Below, in pieces: positions 25,905 through 34,566 of a DNA stretch of 64,000 bases. The translations under genes were made by a program, and so were the position numbers. Every line of letters begins with the position of its first letter. Position 1 is the stretch's first letter. The stretch is from Clostridiales bacterium (GTDB lineage Bacteria > Bacillota > Clostridia > Oscillospirales > Oscillospiraceae). The notes below the pieces were generated by a model. The model was given only the letters and a program-made list of their open reading frames with translations. It had not been told where the DNA came from and ran no database searches. The stretch is from positions 1 to 64,000 of the forward strand of contig SFIL01000002.1 of NCBI GenBank assembly GCA_004556205.1, written 5' to 3'.

Positions 25905-27103
25905 TCGATTATCTCCCTTACTTCCGTGACCGCCTTGCCGTCGGCAAGACTGACTGTCAATTTTTCGCCGACAGAGACGGCATGAATGGTTTTGATAAGC
26001 TCTCCTTTTTCATTTAGAGTCATTGAGTAGCCGCGTCCCAACACCTTGAGCGGACTCATTGCGTCAAGCTTCGCCGCAAGGCGCACAAAGCGCTCCCGAT
26101 TGCGGTTGAGCAAAGCCGCAGAGGCGGCGCAAAGCCTGCGGTGCGTATAGTCGAGCGCCATGCGGCGGTCATTGAGATAGTTCGTCGGACTTTTTAGGCT
26201 CCTCGTCTGTGCAAGCGCATCGACACGCTGTCGCTCCTGTTTGAGCCGCTTATTCATCAGTGTCAGAAGCAACGCCTGCTTTGCCGCGAGCGCTTGCCGA
26301 AGCTCCATTTGGTCAGGCACGGCAAGCTCCGCCGCGTTGGACGGCGTCGCTGCGCGCAGATCTGCGACAAAGTCGGAGATCGTCACATCCGGCTCGTGCC
26401 CAACGGCGGATATGACGGGAATTTCGGACTGCGCAATAGCATAAGCGACACGCTCATCGTTAAACGCCCACAGGTCCTCGATTGAACCGCCGCCGCGCCC
26501 CGTAATAATCAAATCCGCGACACGATAGCGGTTGGCATAGCGAATCGCGCCCGCGATCTCCGCAGGTGCCTCCTCGCCCTGCACACGCACGGCAAGCAGC
26601 TTGACCTCTGTCAACGGATAGCGTTTGCGCAAAATGCGCAGCATATCCCGCAGCGCCGCGCCAGCCGACGAGGTAATGACGGCGATACGGTGCGGAAAGC
26701 GCGGCAGCGGCTTTTTCCGCGCAGCGGAGAACAGCCCCTCCGCCTGCAGGCGTGCCTTGAGCTGTTCAAACGCAACATGGAGATCACCGATTCCATCAGG
26801 CGTCAAATCGGTGCAATAGAGCTGATAAGCGCCGTCGCGCGGAAAAACGGAGACACGCCCGCAAGCGATGACCTTCATGCCGTTTTCGGGACGGAAGCGC
26901 AGACGAAAGGCGTTTCCCTTGAACATGACGCAGCGGATTGCCCCGTTTGCGTCCTTGAGCGAGAAATAATGATGTCCCGAAGGGTAGAGCTTATAGTTGC
27001 TGATCTCTCCGCGAATCAGAAGATTTGACAGAAATTCGTCCTCTTCAAAGCGGAGCCTCAGATACTCGTTAATTTGAGAAACTTCATAGATAGGCTGCTG
27101 CAT
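25901..27103 (-). CDS. xseA: Exodeoxyribonuclease VII large subunit
   Basis: This 400-residue protein has an N-terminal OB fold (YEVSQINEYLRLRFEED, IRGEISNYKLYPSGHHYFSLKD) and a catalytic domain with ITSSAGAALRDML, ITGRGGGSIEDLWAFND and VISAVGHEPDVTISDF, all typical of XseA. The start follows GGAGGG and overlaps the upstream Kae1-like gene by 20 nt. With XseB it forms the ExoVII nuclease. Confidence 0.96.
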   Translation of the reverse strand: MQQPIYEVSQINEYLRLRFEEDEFLSNLLIRGEISNYKLYPSGHHYFSLKDANGAIRCVMFKGNAFRLRFRPENGMKVIACGRVSVFPRDGAYQLYCTDLTPDGIGDLHVAFEQLKARLQAEGLFSAARKKPLPRFPHRIAVITSSAGAALRDMLRILRKRYPLTEVKLLAVRVQGEEAPAEIAGAIRYANRYRVADLIITGRGGGSIEDLWAFNDERVAYAIAQSEIPVISAVGHEPDVTISDFVADLRAATPSNAAELAVPDQMELRQALAAKQALLLTLMNKRLKQERQRVDALAQTRSLKSPTNYLNDRRMALDYTHRRLCAASAALLNRNRERFVRLAAKLDAMSPLKVLGRGYSMTLNEKGELIKTIHAVSVGEKLTVSLADGKAVTEVREIIE

Positions 27104-28013
27104 GATGCGCCCTCCATGTCAAAACCGCAGTGCCAAGTGCATTATCGGTCGCATACTGCGGCGGACAAAAGACTGCGGGAAGCTTTTCGCACGCGTCGCG
27201 CAGCATACTGTTCGACGCGACGCCGCCGGCAAAGACGACGGCGTTCACGGGATATTCGCGCAGGGCGTTCTTCGTCGCCTCGACGATCGCCCCGATCAGG
27301 CAGCGCAGCGCGTAGGCGGCAGTTTCGGCGTCGTTTCCTTTGTGATACGCCTCGACCTTGTTTTGCACGCCCGAAAGGGAGAATTCCGCGCCGTGTACCT
27401 TCACACGGAAGGTTTGCTTGTCCGTTGCGCCCTTGCTCAAGGCATCTATCTGCTTGCCCGAGGGGAAATCCAAACCGAGGAGTTTCCCCGTGCGGTCAAT
27501 GAGCTGTCCTGCGGAAATATCCGTCGTCCCGCCGATTCGCTCGGCGTGGACGCTCACGCCCTCCGGCGTGACATACAAAAGCTCCGTTGTCCCGCCGGAA
27601 AGATGCCACGCAAGGTGCGGCTGCTGCATCAATTCCATCCGTCCGGACGAGTACAGTGACGCGGCGATATGCCCCTGCTGATGGGAGAACGCATACACCG
27701 GAATGCCCAACGCCGCGCCCAAGACCCGCGCCTGCGACTCGCCCGCCAAAAAGCAGGGCATATACGAGCCTTCGACAGCACGCGGCCGCGTGCTGACTCC
27801 GATAGCGTCCAACTGCACCCTGCCAATATCCGAAAACAGCCTGTCGGTCAATTCCGGCAGGCGTTTTACATGGGCAAAAAGCGCGTCGCTTTGGCGCAGC
27901 CCGAGACTACCCTGCTCCACATCCAAGAGACGGGAGACATTGTGTCCCTTTTCCCCGTCAAAGACGGCGACTGAGGTCGTATAGTTGCTGGTGTCAAACG
28001 CCAAAACGGTCAT
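27084..28013 (-). CDS. Kae1/TsaD-like paralogue (M22 family)
   Basis: This 309-residue ASKHA-fold protein has LAFDTSNYTTSVAVF, the metal-ligand pair in SHQQGHIAAS (HxxxH) and a C-terminal VVFAGGVASNSMLRD. It resembles TsaD, which makes t6A in tRNA, but is shorter (TsaD is usually about 340) and more divergent. It sits between nusB and xseA, a position where clostridia often carry a second Kae1-like gene. It may therefore be a paralogue rather than the t6A enzyme. The frame overlaps nusB by 4 nt (ATGA). Confidence 0.82.
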   Translation of the reverse strand: MTVLAFDTSNYTTSVAVFDGEKGHNVSRLLDVEQGSLGLRQSDALFAHVKRLPELTDRLFSDIGRVQLDAIGVSTRPRAVEGSYMPCFLAGESQARVLGAALGIPVYAFSHQQGHIAASLYSSGRMELMQQPHLAWHLSGGTTELLYVTPEGVSVHAERIGGTTDISAGQLIDRTGKLLGLDFPSGKQIDALSKGATDKQTFRVKVHGAEFSLSGVQNKVEAYHKGNDAETAAYALRCLIGAIVEATKNALREYPVNAVVFAGGVASNSMLRDACEKLPAVFCPPQYATDNALGTAVLTWRAHHAAAYL

Positions 28014-28465
28014 TGCGGATTCTCCTTCAACGAACGGGCGAACGAGCCGAGGATGCCGTTGACAAAAGAAACAACCTCCGCATCCTCATACTTGCGCGTC
28101 AGCTCTACGCATTCATTGATGGCAACGCCCGTCGGGACATCCTCAACATAGAGGATCTCGAAGATGGCAAGGCGGAGCGCTGCCTTGGTAAAGCGGGAGA
28201 TGCGGTGCAGATTCCAGCCGATGGAATACTTGGCAATCAGTGCGTCCAGTTCTTCGGCGTGCTCTGCAACGCCGGTTACGCAGGCGGTGATATAGTTCAT
28301 TTGCTTTTTGCTCGGACGGTCGGCATAGACCTCGTTTTCCGCTGCAAGCGCGTCATAATAACCGCGCTCCATACGCGATTCAATTGCCTGCGCAGGCGTC
28401 AGGTCGGTATAGTCCAGTTCGTAGATCAGGTGTGCGGCGAGTTCTCTGGCGTTTGAGCGTGTCAT
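28010..28465 (-). CDS. nusB: Transcription antitermination factor NusB
   Basis: This 151-residue all-helical protein has TRSNARELAAHLIYELDY, RISRFTKAALRLAIFEILY and INECVELTRKYEDAEVVSFVNGIL, the classic NusB signature. It starts after AAGGAG. With NusE it binds boxA RNA and supports rRNA antitermination. It heads the xse-ispA operon. Confidence 0.95.
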   Translation of the reverse strand: MTRSNARELAAHLIYELDYTDLTPAQAIESRMERGYYDALAAENEVYADRPSKKQMNYITACVTGVAEHAEELDALIAKYSIGWNLHRISRFTKAALRLAIFEILYVEDVPTGVAINECVELTRKYEDAEVVSFVNGILGSFARSLKENPQ

Positions 28466-28494
28466 AGGCTTCTCCTTTATGTATCAGAGGATTA

Positions 28495-28518
28495 GGGGTG
28501 CCGATACATCAGCACCCC
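28495..28518 (-). terminator. Hairpin after the Asp23 gene
   Basis: GGGGTGC (28495-28501) and GCACCCC (28512-28518) form a 7-bp stem downstream of the Asp23 gene, with only a weak T run. Confidence 0.45.
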
Positions 28519-28532
28519 GAGAAAAGCGATTT

Positions 28533-28913
28533 TTACTTCGCGGCAGGCTTCGGAACGGCAACACCGCAGACATTGACATTCACTCGAAGCGGACGCACGC
28601 CCGTCATAGCCGTGACCTCGTCCGCGATCGCTTCCTGCACATTCCTCGCGACGGTCATCACCGCCGCACCCATCTTGACAATGAGGTTGCAGGAAATTTC
28701 AACACCCTCCTCCGCAATCGTGACACGGATGCCCTTACGGAGATTCTTCTTTCCAAGGATATTGGAAAGGTCAAGCGTCTGCGTTATGCTCAGGCCAAAC
28801 ACACCCTCGACCTCACGCACGGCAAGCGACGCGATGGAAGCGATGACCTCCTCGGAAATGAGGATGCTGCCGTTTTCCTGCTCCTGCACAAGGTATTCTT
28901 TATTTTCTGCCAT
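28533..28913 (-). CDS. Asp23/Gls24 family protein (YqhY-like)
   Basis: This 126-residue protein has the Asp23/Gls24 core (GSILISEEVIASIASLAVREVEGVFG, then VEISCNLIVKMGAAVMTVARNVQEA). Members in this position, next to nusB and spoIIIA, are YqhY-like cytoplasmic proteins linked to lipid and envelope homeostasis. The start follows GAAGGGAAGG. It has its own promoter. Confidence 0.9.
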   Translation of the reverse strand: MAENKEYLVQEQENGSILISEEVIASIASLAVREVEGVFGLSITQTLDLSNILGKKNLRKGIRVTIAEEGVEISCNLIVKMGAAVMTVARNVQEAIADEVTAMTGVRPLRVNVNVCGVAVPKPAAK

Positions 28914-28949
28914 AATTATGGACCTTCCCTTCTGTATTTGTTCCCCTCT

Positions 28950-28977
28950 ATTTTATCACATTTTTCACAAAAAACAA
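28950..28977 (-). promoter_or_regulatory. Promoter of the Asp23-family gene
   Basis: TTGTTT (28972-28977) and TAAAAT (28950-28955) are 16 bp apart on the minus strand, 37 nt upstream of the start codon. Confidence 0.55.
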
Positions 28978-28985
28978 TACCTTTA

Positions 28986-29537
28986 TTACACACCGACAAT
29001 ATGAATATCGGAAAGTTTATAATCGGTCTGTGACATAACAATGTCGGCAAGCAGAGAGACATCGTTCTGCGTCAAGCCCTCCTCGGGAGCGGCAACCGCA
29101 AGAGAGATTCCCTCCTCGCTGATATAGGCGACGCAGTCGGCATAGCCCTTCGCGACAACAAGGCTTTCGATTTGCGACTCCGTCAGTGCGTCGGCAACGA
29201 TACCTTCTAACTTACGGCTCGTCTCGGCGGTGTCGTTCCCTTCGGCATATGCAATCGTCTCTTGCAGGAGCGTAACTGCCTCGTCGCGCGCGTTTTGACG
29301 GGACAGGCGCATCTGTGCAAAATACTCCGTGCTGCTCTGCTTATCGCTGACAGGCAGGGAGAAGTTCTGTTCCGTCGTGTCATTCAGCACAAGCGTCGCC
29401 TCGCCGAGCACCTTATTTGCGTCAAGTGTCTGCGTCAGGTCAGGGGTGTGTCCGCCGTAGAGCCAGTTGAGGTAAATGCCCGCACATACCAAGACAAGCA
29501 CTCCGGCAATCACTGCGTTGCGTTTCCATGTTTTCAT
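28986..29537 (-). CDS. spoIIIAH: Stage III sporulation protein AH
   Basis: This 183-residue single-pass protein has an N-terminal membrane segment (about 8-28), then an extracytoplasmic YscJ-like region (FAQMRLSRQNARDEAVTLLQETI, KLEGIVADALTESQIESLVVAKG). SpoIIIAH is the mother-cell partner of SpoIIQ in the feeding-tube channel across the intermembrane space. It starts after GGAGG and closes the spoIIIA operon. Confidence 0.93.
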   Translation of the reverse strand: MKTWKRNAVIAGVLVLVCAGIYLNWLYGGHTPDLTQTLDANKVLGEATLVLNDTTEQNFSLPVSDKQSSTEYFAQMRLSRQNARDEAVTLLQETIAYAEGNDTAETSRKLEGIVADALTESQIESLVVAKGYADCVAYISEEGISLAVAAPEEGLTQNDVSLLADIVMSQTDYKLSDIHIVGV

Positions 29538-29550
29538 TGCGATTCCTCCA

Positions 29551-30087
29551 TTATTTCATTTTGACAACTGTGATCTGGTCGCTGCTCAGACCTGTCAGAG
29601 CACTGACCGCCTGTATCAGCGCAAGCTTGACCGAGGCGCTGTCCGCACCCTCGCTGAGAATGAGCGCTCCCTGAAAGAGCGGATAGTCCACGGCGGCTAC
29701 CGCCGCTTTATCGTATGCGCTTCCCTCGGACAAAATCACCGTTTTTCGTTCCTCAGATTTTTGTGTTCCGTCCTCGGCGGTGCTTTCGGAAAGCTGCGTG
29801 TCCGTCTGATAGCGGGTGCGGCTGCCTGTGCGGAGGGTGAGCATCACCTCGACTCTCCCTGCGCCATCGATTTGGGAGAGCATCTGCGTCAGCCGCTGCT
29901 CCGTAAGTGCCGCATAGCCGTCGTCGTCAAGCTCGGCGCTGACAGTTTTGCTCTCCTGCACCTCCTTTTTGTTTTTTCCGCTCGGAAGCAGCAGAAGCGC
30001 AATGCCGAGAAACAGCACCAGCGCGGCATATTTGTACTTTTTGAGCATTTTTGCGAGCTTTCCGCCCAAATCATTCAGATGTGCCAT
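29551..30087 (-). CDS. spoIIIAG: Stage III sporulation protein AG
   Basis: This 178-residue protein starts at MAHLNDLGGKLAKML after GTGGAGG. An upstream in-frame ATG at 30123 would run back into spoIIIAF. It has one membrane segment (about 20-40), then a beta-rich RBM domain (LTQMLSQIDGAGRVEVMLTL). SpoIIIAG forms a large ring of the mother-cell-forespore channel. It overlaps the spoIIIAF end by 17 nt. Confidence 0.92.
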   Translation of the reverse strand: MAHLNDLGGKLAKMLKKYKYAALVLFLGIALLLLPSGKNKKEVQESKTVSAELDDDGYAALTEQRLTQMLSQIDGAGRVEVMLTLRTGSRTRYQTDTQLSESTAEDGTQKSEERKTVILSEGSAYDKAAVAAVDYPLFQGALILSEGADSASVKLALIQAVSALTGLSSDQITVVKMK

Positions 30088-30559
30088 ACAGCCTCCACTC
30101 CTGATTTTCCGGTGCAATTGCAAGCGAATCCGTCAGATACGCCCGCAGGGCGATGATCTGTTCCGAGGTGAGCGTGCCGATGATCGTGACGCCGTTCGGG
30201 ACGGGATATTCTCCGTCGTCGAGTGTAACCTCTGCTTGGATCGCTGCCCCCAGCTCTGCGGCTTTGTTTTCAATGTATGTCTCAGTTGTCCGCTTTATGT
30301 GCGCGGCAAGCGCAGTATGAGAATTTTCTGCGACTGCGCCCGTGTCGAAGGAGGACGCTTGACAGATTCGTTCCAACGCCTGCGCGAGCTTCTCAGTGTC
30401 GATGGTGAGCAGCGGCGAGAGGGCAACAAGCAGAACGAGCACGCCGCCGACCAGCCGCACAATCTTGCTCGGCAGTTCCCCCTTAACCATCACCGAGGCG
30501 AGCGCCGCGATCATACACGCCGCCACGAGGGAAAACAGATAACTACGCAGCGCGTCCAC
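30071..30559 (-). CDS. spoIIIAF: Stage III sporulation protein AF (GTG start)
   Basis: This 162-residue protein starts at GTG 30559, which shares a base with the spoIIIAE stop (TAGTG). AAGGTGGTGG lies just upstream. It has two N-terminal membrane segments and then a soluble domain (ICQASSFDTGAVAENSHTA). SpoIIIAF is part of the channel complex, and its soluble domain is RBM-like. Confidence 0.9.
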   Translation of the reverse strand: MDALRSYLFSLVAACMIAALASVMVKGELPSKIVRLVGGVLVLLVALSPLLTIDTEKLAQALERICQASSFDTGAVAENSHTALAAHIKRTTETYIENKAAELGAAIQAEVTLDDGEYPVPNGVTIIGTLTSEQIIALRAYLTDSLAIAPENQEWRLYGTSE

Positions 30560-31635
30560 TATGCCACCACCTTCATAAAGCAGACAGAAGAAATCAGCAG
30601 CAGCAAGCCGCTTGTGCCGCACATGGCAAGCAGATATCCCATTGCCGTCGAGCAGTTCTTGAGCAGCCGTACATGACTTTTGTGGGCAACCGTCCCACTG
30701 ACTGCGGCCGTCACCTTCAAAAGCAGATATTGAATTCCGACGCGCAGAAACGGCAGAAGACAGATTGCAAGCACAGCGATCATGCCGAAAACGCCTGCTG
30801 AGCTTTTCAAAAGGGAGGCGCTTGCGAGAAGTGTCTCCGAGGCGTCGGAAATGATGCTTCCGACAACGGGAATCATACCCGAGACCGCTGCTTTTGTCGC
30901 CTTTACTGCCGCCGCATCCGCAGCGCCTGATATGACGCCTGTGACAGACATATAGGCGAGGAAAAGATAAAGCAGGATGCGCAGGCTCTTGGAAATCAGC
31001 CAGCCGATAAAAGCGCGCACCTCCGAGAGCGTGTCGCTCGAAAGTGACGCCTCTGCCGCAGAAACAGCAAGAAAAACATATACTGCGGGGACAAGAAGCT
31101 TGGAAATGAGCTGTAAAAGCAGTTCAACAAAAAGCACCGTTCCGGCATACAGTGCGGTTGAGGCGGTAAAGCCGCCGCTCATTGCCGTTGCCGATGCCAT
31201 AACGGGCAGCAGACACCCGCTGTAGTTCGCGATTTCTTCAACCGTACCGACAGCGAGCGAGATCATAGCCTGAAACGTCCCGACGACGGCGGCGGAAATG
31301 CCCAATGCGCCCGCAACCGTGATGGCACCGCCGCGCTTTCCGGCAGGAGTCAGCTCGGCAATCGCGCACAGCGCGGAAATCGCTATCAGCATCGCGCAGA
31401 GCCGCAGACCGCTTTTGAGCGTCTGTCCCGTCTTCGAAAAGGCACTGAAAAAGACACGCTTCGCACTCTCCCAAAAGCTTCCCTGTTCCGTGGGCGCGAT
31501 ATCGGGCATAAGCTCTCCCGCCTCCTCGGAAAGCCCGTCCTCCAAAATATCGGTGTCAATGCCGATATCTTCGGTCGCAGATACGCTCGCAGTCAGCAGC
31601 AGCGCGAGCAAAAGAATCATTAGCAGCCGCTTCAT
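30559..31635 (-). CDS. spoIIIAE: Stage III sporulation protein AE
   Basis: This 358-residue multispanning protein has a signal-like N-terminus (MKRLLMILLLALLLTASVSA) and then about seven membrane helices. Family motifs include AVSGMIPVVGSIISDASETLLASA. It is a core membrane component of the SpoIIIA channel. It starts after CGGAGG, 1 nt after spoIIIAD. Confidence 0.94.
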   Translation of the reverse strand: MKRLLMILLLALLLTASVSATEDIGIDTDILEDGLSEEAGELMPDIAPTEQGSFWESAKRVFFSAFSKTGQTLKSGLRLCAMLIAISALCAIAELTPAGKRGGAITVAGALGISAAVVGTFQAMISLAVGTVEEIANYSGCLLPVMASATAMSGGFTASTALYAGTVLFVELLLQLISKLLVPAVYVFLAVSAAEASLSSDTLSEVRAFIGWLISKSLRILLYLFLAYMSVTGVISGAADAAAVKATKAAVSGMIPVVGSIISDASETLLASASLLKSSAGVFGMIAVLAICLLPFLRVGIQYLLLKVTAAVSGTVAHKSHVRLLKNCSTAMGYLLAMCGTSGLLLLISSVCFMKVVA

Positions 31636-31636
31636 C

Positions 31637-32029
31637 TCAGCCTCCGCTCATTTGTTCCACCATATCAAGCACCGCCTCAAGCAGCGGCAGAGCGACATAC
31701 AGCGCCAGCACACCGCCGCAGATTTCGACGAGCTTGGCAATCGCGTTCTCGCCCGCGTCAGCGCAGACGGTCGCGCTGATCTGCGTTAAAAAGCCGATAC
31801 CGATCGTCTTAAGCATCGGTGTCATCAATGTCTTGTCCAAACCCGCCAAATTCCGAAGCTTAGACAAAAAATCAACGATTGGCTCCGCAAGACGCATGAA
31901 AAACACGCCGATCAAAATACACGCCGCAAGCGTCAGAAGCAGTGCAAGTTCCCGATTCGTTTTTTTAAGCAGCGAGGTCAGAACGACTGTGATGACTGCA
32001 ATTGCGGCAGCCTGTAAAAACAGTTCCAT
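31637..32029 (-). CDS. spoIIIAD: Stage III sporulation protein AD
   Basis: This 130-residue protein has four hydrophobic segments, including the SLLKKTNRELALLLTLAACI pattern. Its ATG shares one base with the spoIIIAC stop (TGATG), indicating coupling. It is a membrane part of the SpoIIIA complex, related to SpoIIIAC. Confidence 0.94.
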   Translation of the reverse strand: MELFLQAAAIAVITVVLTSLLKKTNRELALLLTLAACILIGVFFMRLAEPIVDFLSKLRNLAGLDKTLMTPMLKTIGIGFLTQISATVCADAGENAIAKLVEICGGVLALYVALPLLEAVLDMVEQMSGG

Positions 32030-32223
32030 CAGAAATTAAACAGGTTCTTGACAAGGTCAAAAAGCTGCGCGATCTTCTGTACCACGATCAGCAGCACCAC
32101 AACCAGACCTGCGAGGGTTGTCATCGTCGCCTGTTCCTCTCTGCCCGAACGCACCAAAACCTGATTCAGAATTGAGACAATAATGCCGACCGCCGCAATT
32201 TTAAAGATCAGATCAATCTCCAT
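32029..32223 (-). CDS. spoIIIAC: Stage III sporulation protein AC
   Basis: This 64-residue protein has two membrane helices (IDLIFKIAAVGIIVSILNQVL and an LAGLVVVLLIVVQ segment) separated by RSGREEQATM. Its size and sequence are standard for SpoIIIAC. It lies 4 nt after spoIIIAB. Confidence 0.94.
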   Translation of the reverse strand: MEIDLIFKIAAVGIIVSILNQVLVRSGREEQATMTTLAGLVVVLLIVVQKIAQLFDLVKNLFNF

Positions 32224-32227
32224 CGGC

Positions 32228-32737
32228 TCACACCATTAAAATGACAAGGGCAAGTCCCGTACAGATTCCGAGCGCTGCATAGCTTTTCGCCAGCGGCTTT
32301 TTATCTGTCTCACAGCGCTCGACAGCAGCATTCAAACGGAGCATGGTCATTTGCAGCAGACGGTTTTCTCCGTCGAGATCATAGCGCCCTAAGCCTTCAA
32401 ACAGCTCCAACAGCGCCATTTGCGCGTCATTCGGCAGCGTCAGACCGCGTGCTTCCTCTAAGCTCTGTGCCGCCGCTTTTGTGCGGGGCAGCCCGTTGTC
32501 CAGCTTGTCGGCATAGAGCAGTAAAAACTGCGCGGCTGGTCCTTTGACACGCGACGCCGTCGTGCGGCAGATACGCGGCAGCGGCATAAGCGTATAATTC
32601 AGCTCACATTTAAGAATTTCAAGTGCGTTGCAGCATTCCCGAAGTGTGTGAAGCTGCCTGTAAAACTGCACTGCCTTTCCGATTCCGAAGCCGCCTGCGC
32701 CGCAAAGGATCAGAATCGCACCGATCATCCTAAGCAT
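32228..32737 (-). CDS. spoIIIAB: Stage III sporulation protein AB
   Basis: This 169-residue protein has hydrophobic segments at both ends and a helical middle with a GspF-like fold (LRECCNALEILKCELNYTLM, GLGRYDLDGE). SpoIIIAB is thought to couple the AA ATPase to the channel. The start ATG at 32737 is 3 nt after the spoIIIAA stop. Confidence 0.92.
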   Translation of the reverse strand: MLRMIGAILILCGAGGFGIGKAVQFYRQLHTLRECCNALEILKCELNYTLMPLPRICRTTASRVKGPAAQFLLLYADKLDNGLPRTKAAAQSLEEARGLTLPNDAQMALLELFEGLGRYDLDGENRLLQMTMLRLNAAVERCETDKKPLAKSYAALGICTGLALVILMV

Positions 32738-32740
32738 GGT

Positions 32741-33610
32741 CTACATCCCTTCTGTTCGTACTTGCCGATTCGGCAGAATCGTGATCAGGTTTTCAAAGAT
32801 TTGCGCTTGCATCAGCTTTTGATAGACAGGTCGGTGGTGCAGATCCTCACGGCCGACTGCGTGCGCCGTTACAAGAAAGCGAATCCCGCAGTAGGACGCC
32901 CGCACAATCGCCTCGACATCCGCCTCCGCCGTGATCTCATCGAGGGCGATCCACTGCGGATTCATCGTGCGCAGGAGCATTTCTATGCCGCGCTGCTTGC
33001 AGATACCGCTCAGCACATCGGTATGCGCGCCGAGCCTCAACTGCGGCATCCCATCCAGACAGCACGCAAGCTCCATACGCTCGTCCACCACGCTGACGCG
33101 CCACAGAAAGCGGTCGGAGATTATACGGATGAGATCGCGCAGAAGAGTTGTCTTGCCGCTCGCAGGCGCGCCGATAATGAGCGCAGAGCGCGGATGCGTC
33201 CAAAGATAATCCGCCGCACTGTCCGCACAGCCGAGATGCTGCCGTGCGATGCGAAGATTCATTGAGGAGATGTCCCGCAGGGTCGTCACCTCTCCGTCCT
33301 TTTCAACCGCCATGCCGCAAAGCCCGAGACGGTGCCCGCCCGCAAGCGTGATAAACCCCTGCCGTATCGTACTCTGCGCGGCATAGACGGAATGCTCTGT
33401 CGCCGCACTCAAAATATCCTGCAGAAGCTCTTTTGTCACCGTCGAATGCGGAAGCTCCGTTTCTTTTCTGTTTGCATAAAGCCGAATTGACGTCCCGCAC
33501 CGAAAGCGTACCTCCTCCAAGCTGCCACAGAGCGGTGTTCTCTCGATCGCCTCACGCACAGCAAGCGGGCAGATGCGCAAGGCCTGTCTTACCTCGTCTG
33601 TCATTTGCAT
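32741..33610 (-). CDS. spoIIIAA: Stage III sporulation protein AA (secretion-type ATPase)
   Basis: This 289-residue protein is related to type II/IV secretion ATPases. It has a Walker A motif in IIGAPASGKTTLLRDL, a Walker B-like WIALDEITAEADVEAI, and the N-terminal VRFRCGTSIRLY. It powers or assembles the SpoIIIA channel. Two ATGs fit (33610 and 33604). GGGAG lies nearer the ideal distance from 33604, so the exact start is uncertain by two codons. Confidence 0.93.
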   Translation of the reverse strand: MQMTDEVRQALRICPLAVREAIERTPLCGSLEEVRFRCGTSIRLYANRKETELPHSTVTKELLQDILSAATEHSVYAAQSTIRQGFITLAGGHRLGLCGMAVEKDGEVTTLRDISSMNLRIARQHLGCADSAADYLWTHPRSALIIGAPASGKTTLLRDLIRIISDRFLWRVSVVDERMELACCLDGMPQLRLGAHTDVLSGICKQRGIEMLLRTMNPQWIALDEITAEADVEAIVRASYCGIRFLVTAHAVGREDLHHRPVYQKLMQAQIFENLITILPNRQVRTEGM

Positions 33611-33649
33611 TCACTCCCGCTTCAATCTATGCGTGTCCATGCCTGCAAT

Positions 33650-33684
33650 ATGCAAAAACACCGCCGCAAAAAGCGACGGTGTTT
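33650..33684 (-). terminator. Terminator before spoIIIAA
   Basis: AAACACCG and CGGTGTTT plus three inner pairs form a stem-loop (33656-33684), with T residues following on the minus strand. It would end transcripts from the ECF gene before the spoIIIA operon. Confidence 0.6.
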
Positions 33685-33716
33685 GAATGCCTGCAAGGAA
33701 GGCGGGTGCCGTTATT

Positions 33717-33868
33717 TTGGGAGGCTCTGAGCAAATCAGCTGCGGCGCACAGCGGATCTTTTGCCGCAACTTATCGGTTCGAAAACTCAAAGTATTCCTG
33801 CGGTTTTCAAACTCCAATTTGCGTCAAAATCTCTTGCTGACCGCTCTCGCGGATTCGGAACTTCCTTA
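33717..33868 (-). repeat. MITE-like dispersed repeat, copy 2
   Basis: This inverted copy relative to 8742-8907 shares AGAGCGGTCAGC, GCAGGAATACTTTG, GTTGCGGCAAAAGATCCGC and the GATTTG-CTCAGAG end. Its left end (TAAGGAAGTTCCGAA, minus strand) coincides with the TAA stop of the ECF S-component gene. The termini are more degenerate than in copies 1 and 3. Confidence 0.8.
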
Positions 33869-34468
33869 GGCTCTGCTTTTCCTGACCGCGCGGATGATCG
33901 TGACGATCGCCGGACTGAAGACCATATTGATACCCAGCTCGATCAGGAAATTCACGCCGGTCAGACCGAAAATGATGTAGTTAAACAGGTCGGAACCTGC
34001 TGCCCACGCCTGTAAGGTTCCTCGGAAAAACAGCAGCATGCCGATGCAGAACACGCCGGTATTCACAACAGGCGCCGTGATGCCCGCAAGGAGCACCGCA
34101 ACAATACCGCGCTCGACAGAATCATGCCCTTTCATTACGAGACGGTAAACCAAGCCTGCGCAGAAGCCGGCAAGCGCGCCCTTTGCCATAACGACAAGGA
34201 AGCATAGGAAGGGGTTCGCTGCGAACACCATATGTCCGCCCGCATCGGAGCCGGTCACGCAGCCGATGAAGACGACCGCGCCGAAGACCGCGCCAAGAAT
34301 TGCACCCGCCGAGGGTCCGTAGAACGCCGCGCCGACAATAATGGGAATCAGCGTCAGCGTAATGGAAAATGTACCGATTTTGATCATTCCCGCGAGTAAT
34401 TGCAGGACGACCACAACTGACGCAAGGAGCGCAATGCTGACCATGCGGTTGATTTTTTCATGCTTCAA
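33866..34468 (-). CDS. ECF transporter S component (substrate unknown), TTG start
   Basis: This 200-residue protein has six predicted membrane helices and the family pattern KIGTFSITLTLIPIIVGAAFYGPSAGAILG near the N-terminus, as in substrate-binding S units of energy-coupling-factor vitamin importers. The TTG at 34468 is chosen because AGGAGG lies 8 nt upstream. The nearby ATG at 34461 is out of frame. No ECF A or T gene is adjacent, so it presumably uses a shared energising module. Its stop codon is the first triplet of a dispersed repeat. Confidence 0.87.
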   Translation of the reverse strand: MKHEKINRMVSIALLASVVVVLQLLAGMIKIGTFSITLTLIPIIVGAAFYGPSAGAILGAVFGAVVFIGCVTGSDAGGHMVFAANPFLCFLVVMAKGALAGFCAGLVYRLVMKGHDSVERGIVAVLLAGITAPVVNTGVFCIGMLLFFRGTLQAWAAGSDLFNYIIFGLTGVNFLIELGINMVFSPAIVTIIRAVRKSRA

Positions 34469-34523
34469 AAGAATTACCTCCTGCTGTCGCTCCGAAGCTT
34501 CGGATGCAACGCAAATTTATCGG

Positions 34524-34553
34524 AAGAAAAGCGCGGACTCCTTGCCTCCGCGC
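34524..34553 (-). terminator. Terminator of ftsK/spoIIIE
   Basis: GCGCGGA (34531-34537) and TCCGCGC (34547-34553) form a GC-rich stem followed by TTTTCTT on the minus strand, 14 nt after the ftsK stop. Confidence 0.8.
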
Positions 34554-34566
34554 CTTTCTTTCGCAC

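Noticed and set aside
33590..33720. SigE-type promoter for the spoIIIA operon
   Set aside because: SigE-like -35 and -10 elements with proper spacing could not be found with confidence. Only a loose GCATATT was seen.
34459..34461. ATG near the ECF S-component start
   Set aside because: It is out of frame with the protein. The TTG at 34468 is in frame with a good ribosome binding site.
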